DNA from: Flammeovirgaceae bacterium UBA1842
GTDB lineage: Bacteria > Bacteroidota > Bacteroidia > Cytophagales > Cyclobacteriaceae
Direction: 5' to 3'
Length of the DNA stretch: 64,000 bases
Assembly: GCA_002338655.1 (NCBI GenBank)
Contig: DDIU01000042.1
Coordinates: 118,691-182,690 of the forward strand
Each line of letters begins with the position of its first letter. Positions within the stretch are counted from its first letter, which is position 1. The translations under genes and the position numbers were made by a program. This document shows positions 25,171 to 34,323 of the stretch, in pieces. The notes beneath the pieces are model-generated. The model searched no databases. It saw nothing but the letters and a program-made list of their open reading frames with translations, and was not told the DNA's origin.

Positions 25171-25989
25171 TTATCTTTTTTCATATACCAACTTCCCTTT
25201 CTCGTTCCATTCCTTCCAGATATATGGTTTAAAGGTTTTGTCAAAGGGGTCTTTTGAATATCGGATGATTTTTTTTCGTCTTCCAGAGGCATAGTATTCG
25301 ATCCAGTCACCTACAGGCAAATCCCAATGGTACTCCCCCTGAACCCCAACGCGGCCATTTTCAAAGAAGTAATAAAAATTGCCTTCCTTTTCCCCATATT
25401 CTATTGGGATAATGTCTTTCATTTTTTCATGGCCACGGTCGTAATAACGCACTTGTGATTCTTTAGGCCAGCCTTTAAAATATTTTTCCTTATCCACTAG
25501 TAAGTCCTCCTTGTCATATTGCATCCAGCGGCCATGTTTCATGCCTTTGTAAAAAATGCCTTCCTCCAACACCTGATCACCGCGAAGTTTTTTGTAGGTG
25601 CCATGAAGAATGGCGCCATATTTTTGATCAATCTTGCCGCCTATTCTGATTTGCTTTCTTCTAAAGTCGTACCAATAGATATCCCTCACATAAGGATCAA
25701 CTACTATTGGTTCTTTGAGCATGAAGAAAAGCTCCAATGTGGTGCGGTCACCATATCCTTGCCGCGTGTATCCCTTTCGGGTTTTTATGCCATAGAAGAC
25801 CTTCTTTTTTCTCTTTTTCTTTTTGATCTCCACATCCTCCAGCTGATCCTCTTTTTCAACCAGATCAATAGTAACGGGTGCCCCAACGGTAAATCGGTTG
25901 TCGATACTATTGGGGTCAACTTCTTCTTGTGCGGTTGCCGCTAATGGAGCAAGCAATAGAAGTGAAAATATGTAATTGATGTGTTTCAA
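25171..25989 (-). CDS. Exported MORN-repeat-like protein
   Basis: 272 residues with a signal peptide ending LAATAQ. After a very basic patch (KKKKRKKKVFYG, about 57-68) the second half carries MORN/YwqK-like repeats: GTYKKLRGDQVLEEGIFYKG, MKHGRWMQYD, EYGEKEGNFYYFFENG, GVQGEYHWDLPVGDWIEYY. Such repeats form an extended beta sheet and are common in exported Bacteroidota proteins of unknown role; the name antitoxin often attached to YwqK-like proteins is not supported here. It stands alone. Confidence 0.8.
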   Translation of the reverse strand: MKHINYIFSLLLLAPLAATAQEEVDPNSIDNRFTVGAPVTIDLVEKEDQLEDVEIKKKKRKKKVFYGIKTRKGYTRQGYGDRTTLELFFMLKEPIVVDPYVRDIYWYDFRRKQIRIGGKIDQKYGAILHGTYKKLRGDQVLEEGIFYKGMKHGRWMQYDKEDLLVDKEKYFKGWPKESQVRYYDRGHEKMKDIIPIEYGEKEGNFYYFFENGRVGVQGEYHWDLPVGDWIEYYASGRRKKIIRYSKDPFDKTFKPYIWKEWNEKGKLVYEKR

Positions 25990-26085
25990 AATCCTTAACT
26001 ACTAAACGTAAAGTAGTGCTTTTTATTTTTTCTGTCAAACAAGTATTAAGTGTTGAGTAGCACTTTCCTAAAGTTCTTAAAAAAA

Positions 26086-26215
26086 AGAGACTGATTCATA
26101 AGTTAATAGTCATTGCGAACAGAGTGAAGCAATCCTGCTAAAATAACTGCTAACAGTATTGGGATCGCTTCGTTACCTCGCGATGACGATTTTTAAAACT
26201 TTTGAATCAGCCTCT
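26086..26215. repeat. 130-bp palindromic (REP/MITE-like) element
   Basis: Long imperfect inverted repeat. Outer arms AGAGACTGATTCATAAGTT (26086-26104) and the complement near 26197-26215 match except for two bases; inner arms begin GTCATTGCGA (26109) and end with the complement at 26187, with GAAGC and ATCC matching inside. It lies between the MORN-like gene and htpG, outside any gene. From memory, GTCATTGCGA...CGATGAC-type palindromes are dispersed in many bacterial genomes; that was not checked. It has no coding capacity and would need a transposase in trans if mobile. Confidence 0.8.
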
Positions 26216-26234
26216 ATCTGATTTTTATCAAATA

Positions 26235-28124
26235 TTACTCTGCTGCCAGACTTACACTTCTTTTGATGAAGTTGGTAAGGTCTGCACCAGTAAGCATGTT
26301 TTGCGAAAGCATGGCTAAATCGTACGCCTGCTTAGCAAGTTGAGCCTTTTTCTCGGCTTTCTTCGCTTTCAAAATCTTGTCAATAACGGCACTATTTCCA
26401 TTGACAGTTACTTCAAATTGGTCAGGCATATTGCCCATCATGGCATAACCCCCACCCATTTTGCTCATGTCTTTCATTCTTCGCATAAACTCCGACATGG
26501 TTATTGTCACGGGCATTTCTTCAGGCGACAAAGAGGCAATATTGACCTTCATATTTGTATTATTTATGGCAGATTCAAATATACCTTTTACCTTTTCTTC
26601 CTGTTCTTTTGTTAATACACTTTCAATATTCTCATCCTTATCGATCAATTTATTGATGGCATCAGCATCCACTCTTTTCAGCTGGGTTTTTTCAAGCCTT
26701 TGTTCCAAAAAGTTAACAAAGTGGCTATCTATTGGCCCGTCCATTAACAACACGTCAAATGACTTGTTTTTGGCCGTTTGAATATAGGTATCCTGCGTTC
26801 CTGGGTTTGAAGTATATAGATAAATCAGATTACCGTCTTTATCCGTTTGGTTTGCCTTGATCAATTCCGCATACTCATCTAATGTAGAGTACTTATTGTC
26901 TACGTTTTTAAACAAGCCAAATTCCTTTGCCTTTTCATAAAACTTCTCTTCGCTCAACATACCGTATTTTACGAATACACCTATGTCATCCCACTTTTCT
27001 TCATAAGCTTTTCTATCTTTTTTAAACAGTTCGCTCAGTTTATCGGCTACCTTTTTAGTAATATGTGAGTTGATTTTCTTCACATTGCCATCAGACTGCA
27101 AGTAGCTTCTTGATACGTTTAATGGAATGTCCGGTGAGTCAATCACACCATGTAACAGCATCAAAAATTCAGGCACAACATCCTTTACTTCATCAGTGAT
27201 AAAAACCTGACGGGAATAAAGTTGTATTTTGTTTTTCTGAATTTCAAAATCATTCTTCACCTTAGGGAAATACAAAATCCCTGTTAGGTTAAATGGGTAA
27301 TCCACATTGAGGTGAATCCAAAACAAAGGATCTTCTGTCATTGGATAGAGTTCCTTATAGAAACTCAAATAGTCCTCATCTTTTAAGTCGGCAGGTGATT
27401 TTGTCCAAAGTGGTTCAGTTTCATTGATGATCCTGTCCTTTGTTACCTTCTTGTATTTTGGTTTGCCGTCCTTGTCTTTGCCATCCTCTACAGACTCTTC
27501 CGTAGTACCGAACTTGATAGGTACCGGTAAGAATTTGCAGTATTTGTCAAGGATGCCTTTTAGTTTGAATTCATCAAGGAAATCTTCAGAGTCTTTTTCG
27601 ATGTGAAGAATTACAGTAGTACCGCGATCTTCTTTTTTGGCTGTTGTAATTTCAAATTCCGTAGAACCATCACAAACCCACCTAGCGGCTTCTGCTCCAG
27701 CTTCGTGAGATTTTGAGATTATTTCAACTTGCTTGGCCACCATAAACGAGGAATAAAAACCAAGACCGAATTTTCCTATGATATCTTGTACGTCTTCTTT
27801 GTCTTTGAATTTCTCAACGAACTCCGTAGCACCCGAAAACGCAATTTGATTAATGTATTTCTTAATCTCTTCGGCTGTCATTCCGATACCCCTATCCTGA
27901 ATGGTGATGGTCTTCTTCTTCTTGTCGAAGCTAACTTCAATAGTGGTATCGCCTATTTCATCTTTAATCTCACCGATAGAGGTAAGTCTTTTTAACTTTT
28001 GAGTTGCATCAACTGCATTGGATACTAACTCCCTCAAGAAAATCTCATGATCTGAATAAAGGAATTTCTTAATGATGGGGAAAATGTTTTCGGTATGTAT
28101 CGAAATTGTACCTTTCTCTTCCAT
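26235..28124 (-). CDS. htpG: Hsp90-family chaperone HtpG
   Basis: 629 residues. The GHKL ATPase domain (1-220) shows ELVSNAVDATQKLKRL, DRGIGMTAEEIKKYI and IGKFGLGFYSSFMVAK; the middle domain has LYSRQVFITDEVKDVVPEFL and IPLNVSRSYLQSDGNVK including the catalytic-loop arginine; the C-terminal dimerisation domain follows without the MEEVD tail, as in bacteria. A KDKDGKPKYKKVTKDR insertion in the middle is typical of Bacteroidota HtpG. ATP-driven folding chaperone. Single-gene transcript; no CIRCE-like heat-shock operator was seen upstream. Confidence 0.98.
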   Translation of the reverse strand: MEEKGTISIHTENIFPIIKKFLYSDHEIFLRELVSNAVDATQKLKRLTSIGEIKDEIGDTTIEVSFDKKKKTITIQDRGIGMTAEEIKKYINQIAFSGATEFVEKFKDKEDVQDIIGKFGLGFYSSFMVAKQVEIISKSHEAGAEAARWVCDGSTEFEITTAKKEDRGTTVILHIEKDSEDFLDEFKLKGILDKYCKFLPVPIKFGTTEESVEDGKDKDGKPKYKKVTKDRIINETEPLWTKSPADLKDEDYLSFYKELYPMTEDPLFWIHLNVDYPFNLTGILYFPKVKNDFEIQKNKIQLYSRQVFITDEVKDVVPEFLMLLHGVIDSPDIPLNVSRSYLQSDGNVKKINSHITKKVADKLSELFKKDRKAYEEKWDDIGVFVKYGMLSEEKFYEKAKEFGLFKNVDNKYSTLDEYAELIKANQTDKDGNLIYLYTSNPGTQDTYIQTAKNKSFDVLLMDGPIDSHFVNFLEQRLEKTQLKRVDADAINKLIDKDENIESVLTKEQEEKVKGIFESAINNTNMKVNIASLSPEEMPVTITMSEFMRRMKDMSKMGGGYAMMGNMPDQFEVTVNGNSAVIDKILKAKKAEKKAQLAKQAYDLAMLSQNMLTGADLTNFIKRSVSLAAE

Positions 28125-28223
28125 TGTTTAGCTATCTTTTGTTTGTTATAAAATTTCTAAATGATGAAAGAGGCATTTCAAATACTGTTCCATCTTAAGT
28201 GTGGTGACAAAATGACAGCAGCA

Positions 28224-28727
28224 TTAATGGATAAGTGACTTACTTACGGCCAATACGGTTTTATTTCGATCTTCCAGGTCGTTGGCATCACTTTCAAATC
28301 GGTACAAGTTTAATGTCACATTGTCCCCAGCCCATGTGACTGCCTGTACCACACCTACTTCAATGGGTTCGATTTCTTTTGCGTAACCATATTCCCGTTC
28401 GAGTGAGGTACGGAGTGTGGTAAAATCATCAGATGAAAGTTTTTTGAAATAAAAGTCCATGTACTCTAGCTTATCATCTCTAAACCCAAGGTTGATGGCG
28501 TGTATTTTAAAACCACTTATCTCCTTTAACTCCCTGCTTTTAAATTTGTAATACTTTAAACCGTAAGATATTATGAGATCGAGGTCAAGCGAACCATTTT
28601 GTGACTCAGGGGAGCTATCAAAGGCAATATTTTGAAACGAGGTGATGTTATCGACTGATTTAAACTTTTGTGCTGATCCAATAACTGAACTAAACACAAA
28701 AACTAAAACCAGTACCGGGCTTTTCAT
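28224..28727 (-). CDS. Exported protein of unknown function
   Basis: 167 residues, signal peptide MKSPVLVLVFVFSSVIGSAQ. The mature part (ISGFKIHAINLGFRDDKLEYMDFYF, TTLRTSLEREYGYAKEIE, VTWAGDNVTLNLYRFESD) looks like a small alpha/beta domain of a type common in exported Bacteroidota proteins, but I cannot name it. Its start overlaps the stop of the DUF4293 gene (TAATG on the minus strand), so both are one operon. Confidence 0.7.
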   Translation of the reverse strand: MKSPVLVLVFVFSSVIGSAQKFKSVDNITSFQNIAFDSSPESQNGSLDLDLIISYGLKYYKFKSRELKEISGFKIHAINLGFRDDKLEYMDFYFKKLSSDDFTTLRTSLEREYGYAKEIEPIEVGVVQAVTWAGDNVTLNLYRFESDANDLEDRNKTVLAVSKSLIH

Positions 28728-29203
28728 TACCTTATCCTATCTACAGACTTAACAAGCCTGTCGTCCTTTCTTATAAATCGATTGGCCATTACGTTACAAA
28801 TCATTGCAGCAGCAGGTAGAAAAAGGGCAATGCCATATTTGCCACTGGAGCCGTACAGTTTGATCAAATCAGTAGCAAAATATACCCCAATTCCCATAGT
28901 AGCGGCCATAAATAATGAATTCAGGGCACCCATTTTCATTTGAACCAGCCTATTTTTAAATTTTGTGATCTCCACAATAGCAATGGTAGCGGAAGCCACG
29001 GCAAAAGTCGCCACCAGAGAATAGGGATAGAATATGTCAACAAGTTCACCGGTTTCAGCAGACAATTGGGTGAGTTTTAAGGTAAATAGTTGATTTAAAA
29101 TCTGACCATCTTCATCTACTAAAGTCCATAAAGGGAAGAAAAAAGTAAGTAGCATAAACAGGGCTACGAGCATCAGAAATACGGTTTGAATCCTTTGTAA
29201 CAT
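28727..29203 (-). CDS. DUF4293 membrane protein
   Basis: 158 residues. The opening LQRIQTVFLMLVALFMLLTFFFPLW is the signature of DUF4293, a Bacteroidota family of four-helix membrane proteins; further membrane segments lie near 62-80, 92-112 and 123-140. The function is unknown. A perfect TACATTTG (minus strand, 29237-29230) lies 27 bp upstream and is a possible -7 box. Confidence 0.88.
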   Translation of the reverse strand: MLQRIQTVFLMLVALFMLLTFFFPLWTLVDEDGQILNQLFTLKLTQLSAETGELVDIFYPYSLVATFAVASATIAIVEITKFKNRLVQMKMGALNSLFMAATMGIGVYFATDLIKLYGSSGKYGIALFLPAAAMICNVMANRFIRKDDRLVKSVDRIR

Positions 29204-29229
29204 ATGGGTATTGGCTTAACTTGCAGCCA

Positions 29230-29237
29230 CAAATGTA
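29230..29237 (-). promoter_or_regulatory. Candidate -7 box for the DUF4293 operon
   Basis: TACATTTG on the minus strand, matching TAnnTTTG, 26 bp before the ATG. The -33 region lacks a clear TTTG at the expected distance. Confidence 0.4.
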
Positions 29238-29272
29238 AATCAAACCACTCGGTTTAAAAAAGGAATGTAAAT

Positions 29273-30472
29273 ATGAAAACGGCCTATATAGTTGATATAT
29301 TAAGAACGCCAGTGGGCAAATTTGGAGGAACATTGGCCACAATCAGACCTGATGATCTAGCTGCTTTAGTGATAAAAAAACTGATTGAGCGCAACAGCTC
29401 ATTGGATTTAAACCTCATTGAAGATGTAATTTTTGGTGCTGCCAATCAGGCCGGTGAAGATAACAGGAATGTAGCCCGAATGGCAGGTTTGATGGCAGGA
29501 CTGCCCATAACCACAGGCGGGGTTACGGTAAATAGACTGTGCGCTTCTGGGCTTCAGTCCATTATGGATGCTTCAAGGGCACTGATGCTAAATGAAGGCG
29601 AAGCTTATATTGCTGGGGGAGTGGAAAGCATGACGCGTGCCCCATTTGTTACGGCCAAACCGGAGACCGCCTATAGCAGGCAAATAGAATCTTATGATAC
29701 TTCAATAGGTTGGCGTTTTGTCAATCCAAAACTGGCAGAAATGTATTACCCCTATGCCATGGGGGAAACTGCGGAAAATGTAGCGGAGCAATGGAAAATA
29801 AGTAGGGAAGAGCAGGACGGGTTTGCCTTCAACTCTCAGCAAAAATATAATGCCGCTCATGAGCAAGGCAAATTTAATGATGAAATTGTGGCAGTTCCAG
29901 TTCCACAAAGGAAAGCCGCGGATATTATTTTTGACAAGGATGAACATCCAAGGCTTTCGTCTATGGAAAAACTGGCATCGCTTCCCCCAGCATTTAAAAA
30001 AGGTGGTTCGGTTACAGCAGCCAACTCATCAGGGATCAATGATGGTGCAGCGGCCTCACTCGTGGTTAGTGAAGATGTTTTGAAAAAATATAATCTCACT
30101 CCCATGGCACGGGTTGTTTCAATGGCCATTGCCGGAGTAACACCCGACTGCATGGGTGTTGGGCCCGTACCGGCCACGCAAAAAGCATTGGCAAGAGCAG
30201 GGCTGAAAGTTCAGGACTTGGACGTAATTGAATTAAATGAAGCATTTGCCTCACAATCCCTAGCGTGTATCCGTGACCTTGATTTAGATCCATCCAAAGT
30301 TAACCTGAATGGAGGTTCCATAGCCATTGGACATCCCCTGGGTGCCAGTGGAACGAGAATAACTGCCACCTTATTACATGAAATGCAAAAACAAGCGAAT
30401 GCAAAATTTGGCCTGGCTACTATGTGTATTGGTGTTGGGCAGGGCGCTGCTATGATTTTTGAAAAGGTGTAG
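29273..30472 (+). CDS. Thiolase (acetyl-CoA C-acyltransferase)
   Basis: 399 residues, full-length thiolase. The acyl-accepting cysteine is C90 in VNRLCASGLQS; the GGSIAIGHPLGASGTR block gives the catalytic histidine and the CIGVGQGAAMIF block the second cysteine. The opening TAYIVDILRTPVGKFGG and the ESMTRAPF motif place it with degradative thiolases of the FadA/PcaF type, which cleave 3-ketoacyl-CoA in fatty-acid or aromatic breakdown; a biosynthetic role cannot be excluded. Followed after 9 bp by truA, possibly cotranscribed. Confidence 0.95.
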   Translation: MKTAYIVDILRTPVGKFGGTLATIRPDDLAALVIKKLIERNSSLDLNLIEDVIFGAANQAGEDNRNVARMAGLMAGLPITTGGVTVNRLCASGLQSIMDASRALMLNEGEAYIAGGVESMTRAPFVTAKPETAYSRQIESYDTSIGWRFVNPKLAEMYYPYAMGETAENVAEQWKISREEQDGFAFNSQQKYNAAHEQGKFNDEIVAVPVPQRKAADIIFDKDEHPRLSSMEKLASLPPAFKKGGSVTAANSSGINDGAAASLVVSEDVLKKYNLTPMARVVSMAIAGVTPDCMGVGPVPATQKALARAGLKVQDLDVIELNEAFASQSLACIRDLDLDPSKVNLNGGSIAIGHPLGASGTRITATLLHEMQKQANAKFGLATMCIGVGQGAAMIFEKV

Positions 30473-30481
30473 TCCAAATAC

Positions 30482-31231
30482 ATGAGATACTTCTTCGAAA
30501 TAGCCTATAAAGGCACTAATTATCATGGATGGCAACGCCAACCCAATGTGGCTACTGTTCAGGAGATTGTAGAAATAGGCCTTTCAAAAATACTTAGGGA
30601 GAACATTACAATATTGGGCAGTGGACGAACGGATACCGGAGTACACTGCGAACAGCAGTATTTTCATGTTGAGCCAGATACGGAGATTCCAGATCCCGAT
30701 GACCTTTTATTCAAAATAAACAGTTATCTACCCAAGGATATTGCAATCAAGCGTATTGTGGAGGTAGATGATGACGCCCATGCCAGATTCAGTGCTACGT
30801 CACGGAGTTATGAATATCGCATATGTCTTTTGAAAAACCCTTTTGCCGATGAATTGTACAATTATTTGAAAGTGCCGGTAAATATCAAAACTATGAACAA
30901 GGCTGCTGCGTTACTACTGGGTAAAAAGGATTTCGAGTCTTTTAGTAGAGTTAAGACCGATGTCAGTAACTTTTATTGTGAGATAACGGAGGCCAACTGG
31001 GTGCAGGAAGGTAATAATCTAATTTTTCGAATAACCGCCAATCGATTTTTAAGAGGGATGGTACGTACCATTGTTGGCTCATTGCTGGAAGTTGGTCAAG
31101 GGAAATATGATGCGGCTCATTTTGAACAAATCATCCTTGGCAAAGACAGAAAGTTAGCTGGATCAGCGGCATTGGCTCAGGGGTTATTCCTCACAAAAGT
31201 GATGTATCCACCCCATATAATTAAGCCCTAA
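30482..31231 (+). CDS. truA: tRNA pseudouridine(38-40) synthase TruA
   Basis: 249 residues. The catalytic aspartate is D51 in GSGRTDTGVH, with YKGTNYHGWQRQPN at the N-terminus and FLRGMVRTIVGSLLEVG near the C-terminus, all diagnostic of TruA. It makes pseudouridine at positions 38-40 of the tRNA anticodon arm. Lies two bases before the ABC transporter start, so probably expressed with it. Confidence 0.97.
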   Translation: MRYFFEIAYKGTNYHGWQRQPNVATVQEIVEIGLSKILRENITILGSGRTDTGVHCEQQYFHVEPDTEIPDPDDLLFKINSYLPKDIAIKRIVEVDDDAHARFSATSRSYEYRICLLKNPFADELYNYLKVPVNIKTMNKAAALLLGKKDFESFSRVKTDVSNFYCEITEANWVQEGNNLIFRITANRFLRGMVRTIVGSLLEVGQGKYDAAHFEQIILGKDRKLAGSAALAQGLFLTKVMYPPHIIKP

Positions 31232-31233
31232 CA

Positions 31234-33006
31234 TTGGAAAAGGAAAAAGTAAACAGCGGAAGTATTGTCGATTTGCAGGTCTTAAAAAGACTTATGCATT
31301 TTGTAAAACCATACAAGGGAAGGTTTTACATCCTTATTTTATTAACGGTACTCCTTGGTGTTACAGCACCCTTACGGCCATACCTGATCCAGCTCACACT
31401 AGACAATGATGTAGCAAAAGGGGATTATCCGGGACTAGTGAACATGATATTGTTTTTGATAGGGCTTCTGTTCCTTCAGGCCATCATACAATATCTGCAT
31501 ACCTATATGTCAGGCTGGTTGGGGCAGTATATTATCCGCGATATACGTACCAAGCTGTATAGTCACTTAGTTAGATTGAGGCTCAAGTTTTTTGATAAAA
31601 CCCCCATTGGTCAACTGGTTACCCGAACGGTCTCTGATGTAGAAACACTTGCTGATGTTTTTAGCGAAGGGTTAGCCGCTATGGTTGGTGATCTCCTTCA
31701 ATTGATATTCATATTGGCCATTATGATTTATACCGATTGGCGACTGGCACTGATTAGCCTTTCGACACTGCCCATACTATTGTTAAGTACATATATATTC
31801 AAAGAAAAAATTAAAGTAGCCTTTAACGATGTCCGTAATGCCGTTTCAAACCTAAACACCTTTGTGCAGGAACATATTACCGGAATGAGCATTGTGCAAA
31901 TATTCGGTAGTGAAAAACGTGAGTACAAAAAATTCACAGAAATCAATCGCGAACACCGCAGGGCCAATCTTAAATCGGTACTTTATTATTCAGTGTATTT
32001 TCCGGTAGCGGAAATTATAAGTGCAGCTGGTATTGGTCTGTTGGTTTGGTATGGTGCCAAAGGGGTAATCCATCAGGTGGATACAGGGATTACCCTTGGA
32101 ATGCTCATCGCCTTCATTATGTACATCCAGATGTTCTTTCGCCCGATAAGGATGATTGCCGATAGGTTCAACACCTTGCAATTAGGGATTGTTAGTTCTT
32201 CAAGAATAATGAAGTTGCTGGATAATGAAGAGCACATTCCCAATAATGGGAAGCATGCCCCTACAAAGATCGAGGGTACGGTTGAATTTAAAGATGTTTG
32301 GTTTGCTTACAATGAAAGTGACTATGTGCTGAAAAACATATCTTTAAAAGTAAAGGCCGGTGAAACAATTGCCTTAGTGGGGGCTACAGGGGCAGGAAAA
32401 TCATCCATCATCAACCTACTGAATCGATTTTATGACATAAATAGGGGTACTATTACCATTGACGGAAAGGACATTCAAGAATATGATTTAGTTAATTTAA
32501 GAGGAAAGATTGGTGTGGTATTGCAGGATGTGTTCTTATTCTCAGACACCATTATGCAAAACATTACCCTAGGGAATCCTGACATTACTGAAAAAGACGT
32601 AATGAGGGCCGCTGAGTTAGTAGGGGCTAAGAAGTTTATCGAACGGCTACCGGGAGGACTTAACTATAATGTGATGGAGCGGGGCTCCACCCTTTCGGTT
32701 GGACAACGGCAACTGATATCATTTGTCAGGGCCATGGTATATGATCCTAAAATACTAGTACTTGATGAGGCCACCTCATCGGTGGATACAGAAACGGAGG
32801 AAATGATCCAGAGTGCCATTGATAAAATGATGTCAGGTAGAACGGCCATTGTTATCGCCCATAGACTATCCACCATACAGAAGGCGAATAAAATAATAGT
32901 AATGGATAAAGGCGAGATGATGGAGGAGGGAAGCCATGATTTTTTACTCGAACAGGATGGTTACTATACTCAACTTCACAAAATGCAATACAAAGAAATT
33001 GTTTAA
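31234..33006 (+). CDS. ABC exporter half-transporter, MdlB-like subunit
   Basis: 590 residues from a TTG start two bases after truA; the first ATG lies 20 codons in, after the conserved beginning LKRLMHFVKPYKGRFY region has started, so TTG is preferred. Six membrane helices (1-310) precede an ATPase domain with Walker A GATGAGKSS, Walker B KILVLDEATSSVD (catalytic glutamate present) and an atypical signature LSVGQRQ. That signature with a normal Walker B is the MdlB type, expected to pair with a subunit having the opposite defect. The partner is probably the gene at 34320-36110. Likely exports lipids or drugs; substrate unknown. Confidence 0.92.
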   Translation: MEKEKVNSGSIVDLQVLKRLMHFVKPYKGRFYILILLTVLLGVTAPLRPYLIQLTLDNDVAKGDYPGLVNMILFLIGLLFLQAIIQYLHTYMSGWLGQYIIRDIRTKLYSHLVRLRLKFFDKTPIGQLVTRTVSDVETLADVFSEGLAAMVGDLLQLIFILAIMIYTDWRLALISLSTLPILLLSTYIFKEKIKVAFNDVRNAVSNLNTFVQEHITGMSIVQIFGSEKREYKKFTEINREHRRANLKSVLYYSVYFPVAEIISAAGIGLLVWYGAKGVIHQVDTGITLGMLIAFIMYIQMFFRPIRMIADRFNTLQLGIVSSSRIMKLLDNEEHIPNNGKHAPTKIEGTVEFKDVWFAYNESDYVLKNISLKVKAGETIALVGATGAGKSSIINLLNRFYDINRGTITIDGKDIQEYDLVNLRGKIGVVLQDVFLFSDTIMQNITLGNPDITEKDVMRAAELVGAKKFIERLPGGLNYNVMERGSTLSVGQRQLISFVRAMVYDPKILVLDEATSSVDTETEEMIQSAIDKMMSGRTAIVIAHRLSTIQKANKIIVMDKGEMMEEGSHDFLLEQDGYYTQLHKMQYKEIV

Positions 33007-33069
33007 TTTGTTCAATTCATTTTTAAGACATTCGCTAATTACTTTATTTGTCATTAAATTAGCCGGATA

Positions 33070-33813
33070 ATGCCCACTATTTTTCGTCACATATTTATTA
33101 TTGGACTGTGTCTTATTATGACTGAAACCATCAGTTATGGGCAGAAGCGTAAGCGTCCGACCTCAACCTCATCGCACAGGGGTAGGTTTAAGCAAATACA
33201 TATTAGTCGGGCAAAAGCTAGGGTGGTGTGCCCCATTTTTGAAGAAAGCCAATATCCATACATGGGATTTGGGGTAAAATTGGGAGATCCGTTTGCGCTT
33301 ACCTATAAATTTTATGCGTCAAAAAGCTTCAGTATTGCCATTGATGGCGGTAAAGCGGCCAGCGGATTATACAGCAAGTTCCATAGGGACAATGCAGATG
33401 ACCTGACAGAACCGGATACTCTCATTACAAATCCAAACGGATTTGAGCAAAATGTAAGTTACTCAAGTCATACAGTGAAGGCTGAGTGGGTTGTTGAAGG
33501 CAAACTGCTTTATCAACGTGATGCTTCTAAATTGCTCAAAGGGCTTCAATGGTATGTAGGTGCCGGATGGCAATGGCGAAACCCACACATTCAGTATGAA
33601 TTTCAAATACAAGAGGATGCATTTGATAATGCATTTGATACAAGAAACGAATCTTATATAACCATGGGCCCTACTGTAGTTTTGGGATTTGAATATTCTT
33701 ATTTTACTATGCCTATATCCGCCTTTATGGAAGTAGAGTGGTACACGGATGTAATCAAGTTTCCAGGCTGGTCACGGTTTCAGGGGGGTGTTGGGTTAAG
33801 ATACATTTTTTAA
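33070..33813 (+). CDS. Predicted outer-membrane beta-barrel protein
   Basis: 247 residues. A signal peptide (ending ISYGQ) is followed by a basic segment (KRKRPTSTSSHRGRF) and then barrel-like strands (YMGFGVKLGDPFALTYKFY, LQWYVGAGWQWRNPHI, YFTMPISAFMEVEWYTDV) ending GGVGLRYIF with a terminal phenylalanine. No family named. The next gene starts three bases after the stop. It lies between the two ABC half-transporters but nothing else links it to them. Confidence 0.72.
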   Translation: MPTIFRHIFIIGLCLIMTETISYGQKRKRPTSTSSHRGRFKQIHISRAKARVVCPIFEESQYPYMGFGVKLGDPFALTYKFYASKSFSIAIDGGKAASGLYSKFHRDNADDLTEPDTLITNPNGFEQNVSYSSHTVKAEWVVEGKLLYQRDASKLLKGLQWYVGAGWQWRNPHIQYEFQIQEDAFDNAFDTRNESYITMGPTVVLGFEYSYFTMPISAFMEVEWYTDVIKFPGWSRFQGGVGLRYIF

Positions 33814-33816
33814 GCC

Positions 33817-34323
33817 ATGCAAAAATATTATAAATCCTTTGTTGCGCTCGCAGCAGTGGGCGTAATCACAGCCATTATATTTTATCTGTTGGGAGGTGGT
33901 CAGGAACTCAAATTCGAGCTTCTAACCAAAGATATTACTGTATATGGAAAGTCATTCATTGGAAAATACGATGACCCTGCAACCGGAAAACTGTTTGAGG
34001 AGGCTAAAAACCATGTACTATCCAACCCTAACGAAACCATAGCCGTGGTCAGTTATCATTTTGACCATGAAGATTCGGTAAAGCAATTTATAGGATTTGT
34101 ATCCAATAAAATTTATGACTTGCCGAAATTGGAAATGAAGGAAGTTACTTTTATTAAAACAAAACTGGAAGCGCATGCTTTGGTTATGCCCAATCCACAT
34201 GATGTCAAAGAAAAGGCCCAGGAATTTGCTGCTCAAAAAGGGCTAAAACTAGATATATTTTCTATTGAGTTATACCACGCTGAACGTGATCTGGAAGTTT
34301 TGTTTCCTTGTAAGGCTAATTAG
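33817..34323 (+). CDS. Membrane-anchored protein of unknown function
   Basis: 168 residues. One N-terminal membrane segment (SFVALAAVGVITAIIFYLL, 7-25) with a basic start anchors a soluble domain of about 140 residues, probably in the periplasm, with a mixed alpha/beta composition (HVLSNPNETIAVVSYHFD, VTFIKTKLEAHALVMPNP). No domain recognised. Three bases after the barrel gene; its stop overlaps the stop of the convergent ABC transporter gene by four bases. Confidence 0.7.
   Translation: MQKYYKSFVALAAVGVITAIIFYLLGGGQELKFELLTKDITVYGKSFIGKYDDPATGKLFEEAKNHVLSNPNETIAVVSYHFDHEDSVKQFIGFVSNKIYDLPKLEMKEVTFIKTKLEAHALVMPNPHDVKEKAQEFAAQKGLKLDIFSIELYHAERDLEVLFPCKAN

Noticed and set aside
25171..25989. 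Antitoxin annotation for the MORN-like protein
   Set aside because: It has a signal peptide and no toxin partner; the name is a carry-over used for YwqK-like proteins.
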